From the NCBI RefSeq assembly GCF_009664975.1, contig NZ_WJXB01000001.1, positions 620,001 through 684,000 on the forward strand: a stretch of 64,000 nt of DNA, given 5' to 3'. The position numbers and the translations under genes are program-made. The notes below the pieces were generated by a model. It was not told the DNA's origin, did not search any database, and saw only the letters and a program-made list of their open reading frames with translations. Positions 1 to 8,553 of the stretch are shown here, piece by piece (position 1 is the stretch's first letter; each line of letters begins with the position of its first letter). The DNA is from Paenibacillus monticola. Its GTDB lineage: Bacteria > Bacillota > Bacilli > Paenibacillales > Paenibacillaceae.

Positions 1-2
1 AC

Positions 3-2186
3 AATCTGTTCGTCAGGCATCACCGGATCAACGGCCAGCATGCTGTTCCCGGTGCAGTTTTCCTCGACTCCATATTTCGGGCGTTAACCTCCAGAGGCTT
101 CGATCCGGCTTCCTTGGAGCTAAGAGACATTCTGTTTCTGGAGCCGGTAATGATCAGTAAAACGATGGACAAAGCGGTCCAGATTGTATTGGAGCGTACT
201 GCGGAGGATTGGAGTTTCAAAGTACAATGCCGAGATGAGAAAAATGGGAACGTCATGGATCCCGGATGGAAAGATGTGCTGGAAGGAAAGGTATGCCTGA
301 GCGGCGAGCCGGAAATCTATAAGATAGACATTCCGCAATTAAAAATCCAGGCCACCCAGGTAGAGAATATCGAGCGCTCCTATGCTCAAATGCGCAAGGC
401 AGGATTGTGCCACTATGATTTTATGAAGCTGCAGGGAGAGGTTTACATGAATGCCTCCTACCTGTTGGCAGAGGTTTCGCTAAGCAGTCTGGCCGAGCGT
501 TATTGCCACCAGTTTTTTATTCATCCAGCTTTTCTGGATGGGGCTTTTCTCGTTCCTGGAGTGGTGTCCGCCGATTCGGAAAGTGCTGAGCAGCCCTTCA
601 TTCCGATGTATGTTCAATCATTCAGAGCTTTTGGCCCCATTCGCGGCAAGGGCTATATTCACATTAGCGAGGACAGTGTCAAACGCAGTCCGGCACAAGA
701 CATCATTTATTTCGACGTTCAGCTCTATCATGATAATGGAGAAGTCGCTGCCTACTACAAAATGTTCGGTGCCCGCCGGATCGATTTCACAGACCGGAAG
801 GGTGGAGCAAAGCCTGCGGGTGACCCGATCCTGTCCGAGATGAAGGGAGGTACCGAACCTGCTGTTATACCAACGCCGGCAAATACTGCCAATCCAGCGC
901 TGGTTATTGTTCCTGCTGCATCCAAAAGCGCCACGCGCAGCCATATCGAAAAGATGCTGGCCGAGGCAATTTCCGCAATCACCGGCAACCTGCCGGCAGA
1001 GACGAGTCTGACAGATGATTTCTACAGTCAAGGACTGGACTCCAAAAACCTGCTTACCCTTGTGGGCAAGCTGGAGGGTGAGTTTGGTATAAAGATGTAT
1101 CCGACGCTACTCTTTGAATATACCAATATCAAAGCTCTATCCCAATATATTGAAAAAGAGCAGCGAAACACTGTGAATCAAAACGTCAAAGCGATAGCCA
1201 ATAAAAAAGCTATTACGGAGTTGTCTCATTCTGTACATGGATCAGAAGCGTCTGCCAATATTAAGGTAATGGCCGTCAACTCACTGCGCCATTCCCAAGC
1301 TGTCGTTAATTACTGGAAGCAAATGAGAATTGGTAAAACACCGGACCGGGAAGGAGTGCTGTTAAACAGGGAACAACTGGAGCTCATTCTGGATTGTGAC
1401 CCTTCTTTGCTGGTACATTTGACGGTTCAAACCAAGGAAGACACCGCAATCGAGATGGCTGTATCCGGCCAGGGAGAGACTGTTCTGCTCATCCCGGGAT
1501 TCGGATTCACAGCTTCCCAATGGGTGTCGCAAATGAAAGAGTGGTCTTCTTCTTTTCGTCTGATCGCTATCCATATGCCCGGCACAAGCCTGAGTGAGAG
1601 CACTCATGATTTGTCCATGGAAGGAATCAGCAATACCTTTATGGAGGTGGTGGAACAGCTGAGCCCAAGCGGACCCATTCATATTGTCGGCTCCTCCTGG
1701 GGTGGCATGCTTGGACAATATATTTCGGCACTTCATCCTGAAAAGGTCGCTTCTTTAACCCTGGCGGGCAGTTTTGCTCAAGGCGTGGAGAAGCTGTATG
1801 AGATTGATATGAGAGAGCGGCTGCGACAGGATTTTGACAATCTGGGGCGCAGTAAGGATTATTTGAAAGTGCTCGACAGCGAATTCGTCAATTATGCGAT
1901 TCTGTCTGAGTTTGGAGAGCATATGGGGAACTCTACTTCATCTGTGAAAATACTCAGTATGATCAAGACGCCTACCTTGATCGTTTCCGGAAGAAAAGAT
2001 ATGGTGTTTGATACGGATGAATCCCGCTTCCTTCATGAACGCATTCCACATTCAGAGCTGCTTGAGATTCCGACTGCCGGACATTTGCCCAATATCACAC
2101 ACTCGAAGCTATTCACTGAGAAAGTACAGGAATTTATTCAATCAAAGAGTATTCGAACTCGAGAAATACCTCTACTGAATTACTAA
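3..2186 (+). CDS. Polyketide synthase, C-terminal part (DH-ACP-thioesterase), 5' end outside window
   Basis: The reading frame is open to the left edge, so this is the 3' part of a larger modular gene. The first visible residues carry the dehydratase signature HxxxGxxxxP (catalytic His codon at 21-23) followed by PGAVFLDSIFRAL, and the second hotdog half has HPAFLDGAF with the expected Asp. An acyl carrier protein follows with GLDSKN, whose phosphopantetheine Ser codon is at 1041-1043. After a linker of about 100 residues comes an alpha/beta-hydrolase thioesterase with GSSWGG (nucleophile Ser codon 1695-1697) and a late Asp/His pair. No ketoreductase fits between DH and ACP. The TE implies this is the last module, which releases the product. 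A TTG at 114 could be mistaken for a start but lies inside the DH domain. The product is unknown. Confidence 0.9.
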   Translation, partial: NLFVRHHRINGQHAVPGAVFLDSIFRALTSRGFDPASLELRDILFLEPVMISKTMDKAVQIVLERTAEDWSFKVQCRDEKNGNVMDPGWKDVLEGKVCLSGEPEIYKIDIPQLKIQATQVENIERSYAQMRKAGLCHYDFMKLQGEVYMNASYLLAEVSLSSLAERYCHQFFIHPAFLDGAFLVPGVVSADSESAEQPFIPMYVQSFRAFGPIRGKGYIHISEDSVKRSPAQDIIYFDVQLYHDNGEVAAYYKMFGARRIDFTDRKGGAKPAGDPILSEMKGGTEPAVIPTPANTANPALVIVPAASKSATRSHIEKMLAEAISAITGNLPAETSLTDDFYSQGLDSKNLLTLVGKLEGEFGIKMYPTLLFEYTNIKALSQYIEKEQRNTVNQNVKAIANKKAITELSHSVHGSEASANIKVMAVNSLRHSQAVVNYWKQMRIGKTPDREGVLLNREQLELILDCDPSLLVHLTVQTKEDTAIEMAVSGQGETVLLIPGFGFTASQWVSQMKEWSSSFRLIAIHMPGTSLSESTHDLSMEGISNTFMEVVEQLSPSGPIHIVGSSWGGMLGQYISALHPEKVASLTLAGSFAQGVEKLYEIDMRERLRQDFDNLGRSKDYLKVLDSEFVNYAILSEFGEHMGNSTSSVKILSMIKTPTLIVSGRKDMVFDTDESRFLHERIPHSELLEIPTAGHLPNITHSKLFTEKVQEFIQSKSIRTREIPLLNY

Positions 2187-2220
2187 CCTTAGGGTTTCAA
2201 AAAAACTGGCAACACCCCCA

Positions 2221-2263
2221 AGAACCACAGCTGGATAAATAATCCGGGGCTGTGGTTCTTTTG
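2221..2263 (+). terminator. Rho-independent terminator after the PKS gene
   Basis: An 11-bp stem (AGAACCACAGC / GCTGTGGTTCT) is followed by TTTT, 35 bases after the PKS stop codon. It closes the biosynthetic transcript and separates it from the cell-wall genes downstream. Confidence 0.85.
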
Positions 2264-2308
2264 TTATGCAGACGTCTGTGCCATGATAGCTATGGGGGCG
2301 ATTGCAGG

Positions 2309-3766
2309 ATGTTTAAGGATTTCGAGCTTATAGCCGGACGTCCGGTATATATTCAAGTGAAAGATTACATGAAACGTTTAATTATAAAGGGTGCCCTGCA
2401 GGGTGGGCAAAAGCTGCCCTCCACACGGGAGCTCAGCATATTGCTAAAAGTTAGCCGCAATTCCATCATTGCCGCCTACACAGGGCTTGAGGATGACGGC
2501 TTCGCTTATACGGTGCAGGGGCAAGGGAGCTATGTTGCACTAGAAGCTAACGCTTCGGTCAATGCGGCGGACTCCTCTTGGAGCATGGATTGGAAAGCAC
2601 GCATGAACGGGCATGCCCGACTGGCGGAAGAGCTGGATATCATGAAACGCGGAATACGCGCGGCGAAGGGAACGATCTCTTTTACCAGTATTGCTCCAGA
2701 TGAGAGCCTGTTTGATCTCGATAATGTGAAACGGGCTTTTATGGACCGCATGTCCGTGGAGGGAAACGTTCTGCTGAATTACGGCTACGCCAAGGGGTAT
2801 AAGCCATTAATAGATTATTTGCGGCAGTATATGGAGCACAAGGGCGTGGATATGAAGGGCAAGGATATTCTGATTACGAACGGGTTTACAGAAGGTTTTG
2901 ATATCGTATTATCTGCCTTAAGCACGGGGAACAGCTCGGTGATCTGCGAGAATCCAACGCATCATACGGCGATTAAGAACCTCAAGCTGCATGGCTTTGA
3001 TATTACGGGAATTGCTATGGAGCGGGATGGAATCCATCTGGGAAATCTGGAGCAGGCTTTATCGGAAGGCTCCTTCGATTGTGCTTATCTTGTCCCTTCT
3101 TATCATAATCCCACCGGGATCGTGATGTCTCCTGAGAAAAGACAGGGCCTGATGAAGCTGATGGCCAACTATAAGATACCGGTCATAGAGGATGGATTCA
3201 ACGAGGAATTGCGGTATTCAGGGTCGCATGTGGCGCCATTAATCGCAACGGCGGGTGCCGGCAATAGTGTCGTTTATCTCGGGAGCTTTTCCAAGGTGCT
3301 TTTTCCGGGATTGCGGGTGGGCTGGGTGCTGGCGGATCAGGAGCTGATCTATTATCTGGAAAGCATCAAAAGGGCGCGCAGCATTCATACCTCAACGCTG
3401 GATCAGTCCATCCTTTACCAATATCTATACAACGGCAATCTGGAGAAATATTTAAAAAAAGCCAAAGCGGAATATAAACGGAAATACGAGCTAACCCTGC
3501 AATGCTGTAAGGATTATATTCCGTATACGACGTTGTCGGGGGACGGAGGATTGCATCTTTTTGTAACGTTTCCGGAGGGCTTTAATACCAGAGTGCTGCT
3601 TACTGCCTGTCTTGCGCAGGGGGTTATTTTTACAGCGGGAGATATCTTCTTCACAGATGGCAAAGGTCAGCATACGCTGCGGCTGGGTTTCTCCAGAGTA
3701 GCGGATGAGGATATCCGCAAGGGGATTGAGATTATAGGCAGGACGGCACGGCAACTAATGGGATGA
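2309..3766 (+). CDS. MocR-type GntR regulator with aminotransferase-like domain (DdlR-like)
   Basis: An N-terminal GntR winged helix (about residues 5-75, with STRELSILLKVSRNSI) is fused to a fold-type I aminotransferase domain. That domain has YHNPTG and a PLP-lysine motif GSFSKVLFPGLRVGW, so it probably binds PLP or a PLP-amino acid adduct as effector. The ATG at 2309 is chosen because GGGGGCG precedes it; an upstream in-frame GTG at 2252 falls inside the PKS terminator stem. Its stop is 10 bases before the D-Ala-D-Ala ligase start. MocR regulators known as DdlR, described in Brevibacillus, control a neighbouring ddl gene, which fits this arrangement. Activator function here is inferred from context. 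Confidence 0.88.
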   Translation: MFKDFELIAGRPVYIQVKDYMKRLIIKGALQGGQKLPSTRELSILLKVSRNSIIAAYTGLEDDGFAYTVQGQGSYVALEANASVNAADSSWSMDWKARMNGHARLAEELDIMKRGIRAAKGTISFTSIAPDESLFDLDNVKRAFMDRMSVEGNVLLNYGYAKGYKPLIDYLRQYMEHKGVDMKGKDILITNGFTEGFDIVLSALSTGNSSVICENPTHHTAIKNLKLHGFDITGIAMERDGIHLGNLEQALSEGSFDCAYLVPSYHNPTGIVMSPEKRQGLMKLMANYKIPVIEDGFNEELRYSGSHVAPLIATAGAGNSVVYLGSFSKVLFPGLRVGWVLADQELIYYLESIKRARSIHTSTLDQSILYQYLYNGNLEKYLKKAKAEYKRKYELTLQCCKDYIPYTTLSGDGGLHLFVTFPEGFNTRVLLTACLAQGVIFTAGDIFFTDGKGQHTLRLGFSRVADEDIRKGIEIIGRTARQLMG

Positions 3767-3776
3767 AGGGGTGCGG

Positions 3777-4718
3777 ATGATGATGAAGGTAGGCGTAATT
3801 ATGGGCGGCGTTTCATCCGAAGCTGAGGTGTCGCTGAACACAGGCAGAGAAATGCTGAATCATTTAGATCCGGCCAAATATGAAATCACTCCGATCGTGT
3901 TAACGAAGCGCGAGGAGCTAATTGATGAAGTTAAAGGCATAGACCTTGCGCTACTGGCGTTGCACGGAACGTATGGCGAGGACGGTACCGTTCAGGGGAC
4001 ATTGGAAACGCTGGGGATTCCATATACAGGGTCTGGAGTACTGTCCAGCAGCCTGTGCATGGATAAGCATCTTTCCAAAAAACTGTTGCAGAGCGAAGGT
4101 GTACAGACACCCGACTGGTTGTGTTGGAGCAGCATGGAGGAATTCTCGCCGGAGGCTGTGGAACAGCTGGGCTATCCGGTTATGGTGAAGCCATGCTCAG
4201 GCGGTTCAAGCATCGGAATGGAAAAGGTGAGCGGTGGGCAGGATCTGCTGAGCGCTGTGCAGAAGGCTTTTGACTATGATCAGTCGATTCTGATCGAACG
4301 TTACATTCAAGGCCAGGAAATCACCTGCTCCATTCTGAACGGAGAGCTGCTGCCTATCCTTGGGATCACTTCGGCACAAGCCGAGTGGTTCGATTATAGT
4401 GCCAAATATAAGGATGGTGGAGCCGTGGAGCAGGTAATTAAATTATCCCCTGAGGTAGATGAGCGGGTGCGTGCTGCGGCCTTCACCTCCTACCATACGC
4501 TGAAATGTTCTGTCTACGCGCGGATTGATATGCTGCTCAGTGACGGCATTCCTTATGTGCTGGAAGTGAATACCCTGCCCGGGATGACGATGACCAGTCT
4601 TCTGCCCAAAAGTGCGCAAGTCGCAGGGTTAAGCTTCAGCAGTTTGCTGGACAGAATTATCATGTGTTCATTGGAAGAGCGGAGTAAGGAAAAAGGGGGA
4701 TACGTTTATGCTAAGTGA
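3777..4718 (+). CDS. ddl: D-alanine--D-alanine ligase
   Basis: ATP-grasp ligase that joins two D-alanines in the cytoplasm for the peptidoglycan pentapeptide terminus. Visible motifs are MGGVSSEAEVS at the N-terminus, LHGTYGEDGT near residue 62, the ATP-binding VKPCSGGSSIG, and the metal/substrate stretch EVNTLPGMTMTS. The length (about 313 aa) is typical of the DdlB class. Three ATG codons sit close together (3777, 3780, 3783) behind AAGGGG; the first is used here and an upstream GTG at 3771 is less likely. It is co-transcribed with the MocR gene and overlaps the next gene by 11 bases. The paralogous D-Ala-D-Lac ligase activity cannot be fully excluded by eye, but no vancomycin-resistance neighbours are present. 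Confidence 0.93.
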   Translation: MMMKVGVIMGGVSSEAEVSLNTGREMLNHLDPAKYEITPIVLTKREELIDEVKGIDLALLALHGTYGEDGTVQGTLETLGIPYTGSGVLSSSLCMDKHLSKKLLQSEGVQTPDWLCWSSMEEFSPEAVEQLGYPVMVKPCSGGSSIGMEKVSGGQDLLSAVQKAFDYDQSILIERYIQGQEITCSILNGELLPILGITSAQAEWFDYSAKYKDGGAVEQVIKLSPEVDERVRAAAFTSYHTLKCSVYARIDMLLSDGIPYVLEVNTLPGMTMTSLLPKSAQVAGLSFSSLLDRIIMCSLEERSKEKGGYVYAK

Positions 4719-5871
4719 ACATATTTCCCCACGGGTAAGAGATATTCCCCCTTCAGGAATACGGGCTTTTTTTGAGCTTAGCGCAGGCAATAATGATATC
4801 ATTTCTCTCGGAGTAGGAGAACCCGATTTCGCCACACCGGAGCATGTCAGAGCGGCATGTATTGGCGCGTTGAACAGAGGGGAAACGAGATATACACCGA
4901 ATGCTGGACTGCCGGAGTTAAGAGAAGAAATCGCGGTTTATCTGCATAATAGCTTCAATCTCTATTATGAGCCTGCTGATGAGGTTATTGTAACGGTGGG
5001 GAGCAGCGAAGCGCTGGATCTGGCACTGCGGGCATTCATCGCGTCAGGCGACGAGGTGATTATTCCTTCACCCAGCTATATTGCCTATTCTCCGATGGCC
5101 CATTTGAATGGTGGAGTGATCGTGGAGGTTGAAGCAGCGGCAGAGCAGGGCTTCAAGCTTACTGCAGAGGCTTTGCAGAAGGTTATTACTCCTCGCTCCA
5201 AGCTGCTGATGGTGAACTTTCCGAATAATCCGACAGGGGCGGTGATGACCTATGAGGACTGGCTGCCAATCGCGGACATTGCCAAAGCTCATAATTTAAT
5301 CGTCATTTCAGATGAAATCTACGCCGAGCTTACTTATAACGGAAAGCACACAAGTATTGCTTCGCTTCCCGGGATGAAGGAGCGGACGATTGTGATCAGC
5401 GGCTTCTCCAAAGCGTTTGCCATGACCGGCTGGAGAGTGGGTTATGCCTGCGGCAACCGGGAACTGCTGGCGGCTATGCTGAAAATCCATCAATATACGG
5501 CCATGTGCGCACCCGTGCTCGGGCAGATCGCTGCTATAGAGTCCTTGCGGAACGGACTTCCAGATAAGGATGTCATGAAGGAATGTTTTGATCAGCGCAG
5601 AGGGCTGCTTATTGCCGGACTTCGCAGCATCGGATTGCCTTGTCATGAGCCGCACGGTGCGTTTTATGCCTTTCCTTCAATCGCGCATACCGGGTTGAAT
5701 TCAGAGCGGTTCGCCTTGCAGTTGCTACATGAAGCGGGGGTTGCTGCCGTGCCTGGCCATGTCTTCGGTGCGGGCGGTGAGGGGTACATCCGCGTCTCCT
5801 ACGCGGCTTCAATCCAGAAGCTGACCGAGGCGCTGGAGCGCATGGAAGGGTTCATGAAGGTAAAAATGTAA
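4708..5871 (+). CDS. Class I PLP aminotransferase, probable alanine transaminase (AlaT/YugH-like)
   Basis: Fold-type I aminotransferase of 387 aa with SLGVGEPDFATPEH near the N-terminus, FPNNPTGAV, SDEIYAELTY and the Schiff-base lysine motif GFSKAFAMTGWRVGYA. Overall it resembles the Bacillus AlaT (YugH)/PatA subfamily more than classical aspartate aminotransferases. The ATG at 4708 overlaps the ddl stop by 11 bases and has AAGGGGG just upstream, so translation is coupled to ddl. Position after ddlR-ddl suggests it supplies L-alanine, which alanine racemase would convert to the D-Ala substrate of Ddl. Substrate specificity (alanine versus N-acetyl-diaminopimelate or aspartate) is inferred. 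Confidence 0.85.
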   Translation: MLSEHISPRVRDIPPSGIRAFFELSAGNNDIISLGVGEPDFATPEHVRAACIGALNRGETRYTPNAGLPELREEIAVYLHNSFNLYYEPADEVIVTVGSSEALDLALRAFIASGDEVIIPSPSYIAYSPMAHLNGGVIVEVEAAAEQGFKLTAEALQKVITPRSKLLMVNFPNNPTGAVMTYEDWLPIADIAKAHNLIVISDEIYAELTYNGKHTSIASLPGMKERTIVISGFSKAFAMTGWRVGYACGNRELLAAMLKIHQYTAMCAPVLGQIAAIESLRNGLPDKDVMKECFDQRRGLLIAGLRSIGLPCHEPHGAFYAFPSIAHTGLNSERFALQLLHEAGVAAVPGHVFGAGGEGYIRVSYAASIQKLTEALERMEGFMKVKM

Positions 5872-5958
5872 TTGTAAGATTACTGGTTTTCACCTATAAT
5901 CCTTAAAGGAAGAAATAGGGATATGCTATATAATTGGCCTTTGGCCGCAGCAGTTGGG

Positions 5959-5990
5959 AGGCCCCGCTCTTTCGAGATGGGGCTTTTTCT
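5959..5990 (+). terminator. Rho-independent terminator between aminotransferase and cobT
   Basis: GCCCC/GGGGC stem with a CTC-TTTC-GAG apical part, followed by TTTTTCTTTT. It separates the cell-wall unit from the cobalamin operon. It could also be a cobT leader attenuator, but no B12-box sequence is visible. Confidence 0.7.
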
Positions 5991-6041
5991 TTTATCTTTG
6001 GAATAGACAAATACTTAGGCATGAAACAGGAGGATATACTT

Positions 6042-7103
6042 ATGATTTCAGCGATTGAAGAAGTAACAGGAGTAATTGCCCCACCCGATGAACAAGCGAC
6101 ACTGCAGGCTGTGCTCCGCCTGAACAACCTGACCAAGCCGCCAGGCAGCCTTGGGCAGCTGGAGGCACTTGCTGTACGGCTGGCTGGTATTTCCGTAACG
6201 CCGCAGCCAAGCTACACGAAACGCATGGTGGTAGTAATGGCTGCTGACCATGGCGTTTGCAGCGAAGGCATCAGTGCTTTTCCGCAAGAGGTTACGCTGC
6301 AGATGGCCCACAATTTCCTCAGCGGTGGAGCGGCAGTAAATGTACTGGCTCGTCAAGCTGGCGCAGAGGTGAAGTTTGTGGATATTGGGATTAACGGGGA
6401 CCTCACTCATCCGGATCTGATTGACCGTAAAGTACGCCTAGGCACAGATAATATGGCACAGGGACCGGCCATGAACCGCGATGATGCGCTGCGTGCAATC
6501 CTCGTGGGTGTAAAGGTAGCACAAGACGCGGTGAGCAGTGGGACAGAGATTTTTGTCACTGGTGAAATGGGTATCGGCAACACCACGGCAAGTGCGGCAA
6601 TTCTCTGTGTTCTGGGTAATGTATCCCCTGAGACGGCTGTAGGCCGAGGAACCGGTATTACCGATGAACGCCTGCTACATAAGATAGCCGTAGTAGAACG
6701 GGCTTTGAATGTGAATCAGCCCGAAGCCGCGGACGCACTGGATGTGCTGTCCAAGGTTGGCGGATTGGAAATTGCCGGTCTGACCGGCTTGATCCTTGGT
6801 GCGGCAGCCAGCCGGACACCCATTATTCTTGATGGCTTTATCTCGGGAGCAGCAGCGCTTGTGGCAAAGGCATTGGCACCGGAATCGACCGCTTATATGA
6901 TTGCTTCCCATGTCTCGGGAGAACAGGGGCATAAGTTAATGCTGGAGCGGCTTGGACTTGAACCGCTGCTGAATCTTGGACTACGACTCGGTGAAGGAAC
7001 TGGCGGAGTGCTCAGTCTACATCTGATTGAAGCGGTATGCCGCATTATGAGCGAGATGGCCACTTTTGATAGTGCAGGAGTATCTGGAGCAGAACAGAAA
7101 TGA
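6042..7103 (+). CDS. cobT: Nicotinate-nucleotide--dimethylbenzimidazole phosphoribosyltransferase
   Basis: CobT makes alpha-ribazole phosphate, the lower-ligand nucleotide of cobalamin, from nicotinate mononucleotide and dimethylbenzimidazole. Family hallmarks are LTKPPGSLGQLE near residue 30, AADHGVCSEGISAFPQEVT, GEMGIGNTTASAA, and LGGFISGAAAL-like and EQGHKLMLERL segments near the C-terminus. The predicted 353 aa matches the family. The ATG at 6042 is chosen because AGGAGG lies 8 bases upstream; two earlier in-frame ATGs (5934, 6021) lack this. The stop overlaps the cobU start (ATGA), so the genes form one operon. Confidence 0.95.
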   Translation: MISAIEEVTGVIAPPDEQATLQAVLRLNNLTKPPGSLGQLEALAVRLAGISVTPQPSYTKRMVVVMAADHGVCSEGISAFPQEVTLQMAHNFLSGGAAVNVLARQAGAEVKFVDIGINGDLTHPDLIDRKVRLGTDNMAQGPAMNRDDALRAILVGVKVAQDAVSSGTEIFVTGEMGIGNTTASAAILCVLGNVSPETAVGRGTGITDERLLHKIAVVERALNVNQPEAADALDVLSKVGGLEIAGLTGLILGAAASRTPIILDGFISGAAALVAKALAPESTAYMIASHVSGEQGHKLMLERLGLEPLLNLGLRLGEGTGGVLSLHLIEAVCRIMSEMATFDSAGVSGAEQK

Positions 7104-7648
7104 GCATTCTTGTAACGGGAGGCGCACGCAGCGGGAAGAGCAGGTTTGCCGAGAGGCTGACCCTGTCGCTGGCCGGGCGGGCGCTGTATGTAGCTACCGG
7201 ACAAGCTTTTGATGAAGAGATGAAGGAACGGATAGCCCTGCACCAGCGCCAGCGCGCGATGGGGGGAGAAGCCTGGACAACGGTCGAGGAACCTCTGGAT
7301 GTACCCGGTCTGCTGGAACGATACTCCGGCAAGGAGACGGTACTGGTGGATTGTCTGACCCTTTGGCTGTCCAATGTGTTGCTTTCTGTTGAAGATGCTA
7401 AAGATAGACAGGTGCTCGTTGAGCATGAAATTACCAGACTGGAGCACAGTGTGCGCTCTTTTCAGGGAATCCTTGTTATGGTCACGAACGAAGTAGGGGA
7501 CGGTATTGTGCCGGAGTATGCACTGGGGCGGCTGTATCGTGATTTGGCTGGGCGCATGAATGCGCTTTTGGCTCGGCACTGTGCTCAGGTATTTCTGGTT
7601 ACCGCTGGTATTCCAATTGAGCTGAAGAGTAGGGAGTATCTGTTATGA
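7100..7648 (+). CDS. cobU: Adenosylcobinamide kinase / adenosylcobinamide-phosphate guanylyltransferase
   Basis: Bifunctional CobU/CobP enzyme that phosphorylates adenosylcobinamide and transfers GMP to it, giving adenosylcobinamide-GDP. The P-loop GGARSGKS is at residues 7-14, the guanylyl-accepting His is probably in the HQRQR segment near residue 48, and VDCLTLWLSN and VTNEVGDGIVPE follow as in the family. At 182 aa it is of normal length. Start and stop both overlap neighbours by ATGA (cobT upstream, cobS downstream), indicating translational coupling of the nucleotide-loop assembly genes. Confidence 0.95.
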   Translation: MSILVTGGARSGKSRFAERLTLSLAGRALYVATGQAFDEEMKERIALHQRQRAMGGEAWTTVEEPLDVPGLLERYSGKETVLVDCLTLWLSNVLLSVEDAKDRQVLVEHEITRLEHSVRSFQGILVMVTNEVGDGIVPEYALGRLYRDLAGRMNALLARHCAQVFLVTAGIPIELKSREYLL

Positions 7649-8460
7649 GCGCGCGCAGAGATGCGGTCGCTTCCGCTTTTCAGTTTCTGTCGCGTTTTCC
7701 AGTAAAGAACGACCCAGGCTTCTCCCGTGACTTGCTGCGCCGCAGTGTTGTTTATTATCCGCTGGTAGGAGCAGCCATCGGGGGAAGTGTTGCGGCAGGT
7801 GCTGCTGCTGCCATATTGCTGCTGCCGCCTATGCCAGCTGCCGTAATCACCCTCATTCTATGGGTGGCACTCACCGGGGGGCTGCATCTCGACGGCTGGA
7901 TGGACAGCGCCGACGGGCTGCTCAGCTATCGGCCACGGGAGCGGATGTTAGAGATTATGAAGGACAGCCGTGTAGGAGCCATGGGCGTGCTGGCCTGCGT
8001 GTTGTTGCTGCTGATGAAGGCCTCCTTGCTGTCCGCATGGCTTGATGGCGGACAGTATTATGAGCTGCCGCTGCTGCTGCTGCCGCCGATCTGGAGCCGC
8101 TGGTTCATGGTGCGGGCGATGGTTCGCCTGCCCACCGCCCGCGGCGATGAAGGCCTGGCCGCGAACTTCGCCGGCCTGGGCCTTATGCATGAGCGCCGCG
8201 CGTTGGCGCTCGCGGCGCTGCTCTCGCTGGCCGCCGCCGCTGCGCCGCTAGCGCTCGGCGCAGGCTTGGCCGCATGGCCGCAGCATCTGGCGGCAGCTGT
8301 GCTGCTGCCGGTGGCTGCCCTGGCCTGCGGCACCTGGGCTGCGCGCCGGGCGAGCAGCCGGATCGGCGGGCTCACCGGCGACATCTACGGCGCGCTGAAC
8401 GAGTTGCTGGAGACCGTGCTACTGCTAGCGCTGGTGTTGCTTCAGCATAACCTGATGTAA
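7645..8460 (+). CDS. cobS: Adenosylcobinamide-GDP ribazoletransferase (cobalamin synthase)
   Basis: Integral membrane enzyme that joins adenosylcobinamide-GDP with alpha-ribazole to give adenosylcobalamin. The conserved active-site stretch GGLHLDGWMDSADGL and the following KDSRVGAMG are present near residues 78-115. Several hydrophobic segments rich in Ala and Leu fill the rest. Its 3' half is visibly richer in GC than neighbouring genes, with many GCG/GCC alanine codons, but the frame is intact to the stop. It overlaps cobU by four bases; cobQ follows after 93 bases. Confidence 0.94.
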   Translation: MSARRDAVASAFQFLSRFPVKNDPGFSRDLLRRSVVYYPLVGAAIGGSVAAGAAAAILLLPPMPAAVITLILWVALTGGLHLDGWMDSADGLLSYRPRERMLEIMKDSRVGAMGVLACVLLLLMKASLLSAWLDGGQYYELPLLLLPPIWSRWFMVRAMVRLPTARGDEGLAANFAGLGLMHERRALALAALLSLAAAAAPLALGAGLAAWPQHLAAAVLLPVAALACGTWAARRASSRIGGLTGDIYGALNELLETVLLLALVLLQHNLM

Positions 8461-8553
8461 TATAGCCCATTGAATCGGGCTAGGGGAGAGTGGGTCACTT
8501 ACTCTTCTCTATCTCTATAGCAACCTGCAGGAAGAAAGCGAGGAGAGTTACAC

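Noticed and set aside
2252..2308. 19-codon N-terminal extension of the MocR regulator from GTG 2252
   Set aside because: The GTG lies within the PKS terminator stem; the ATG at 2309 has its own ribosome-binding site.
5872..6041. Cobalamin riboswitch upstream of cobT
   Set aside because: The leader is only 170 bases, contains a simple terminator hairpin and no B12-box-like sequence.
6893..7579. 228-codon minus-strand ORF across cobT/cobU
   Set aside because: It is wholly antisense to two clear enzymes in overlapping frames, with no ribosome-binding site or recognisable domain.
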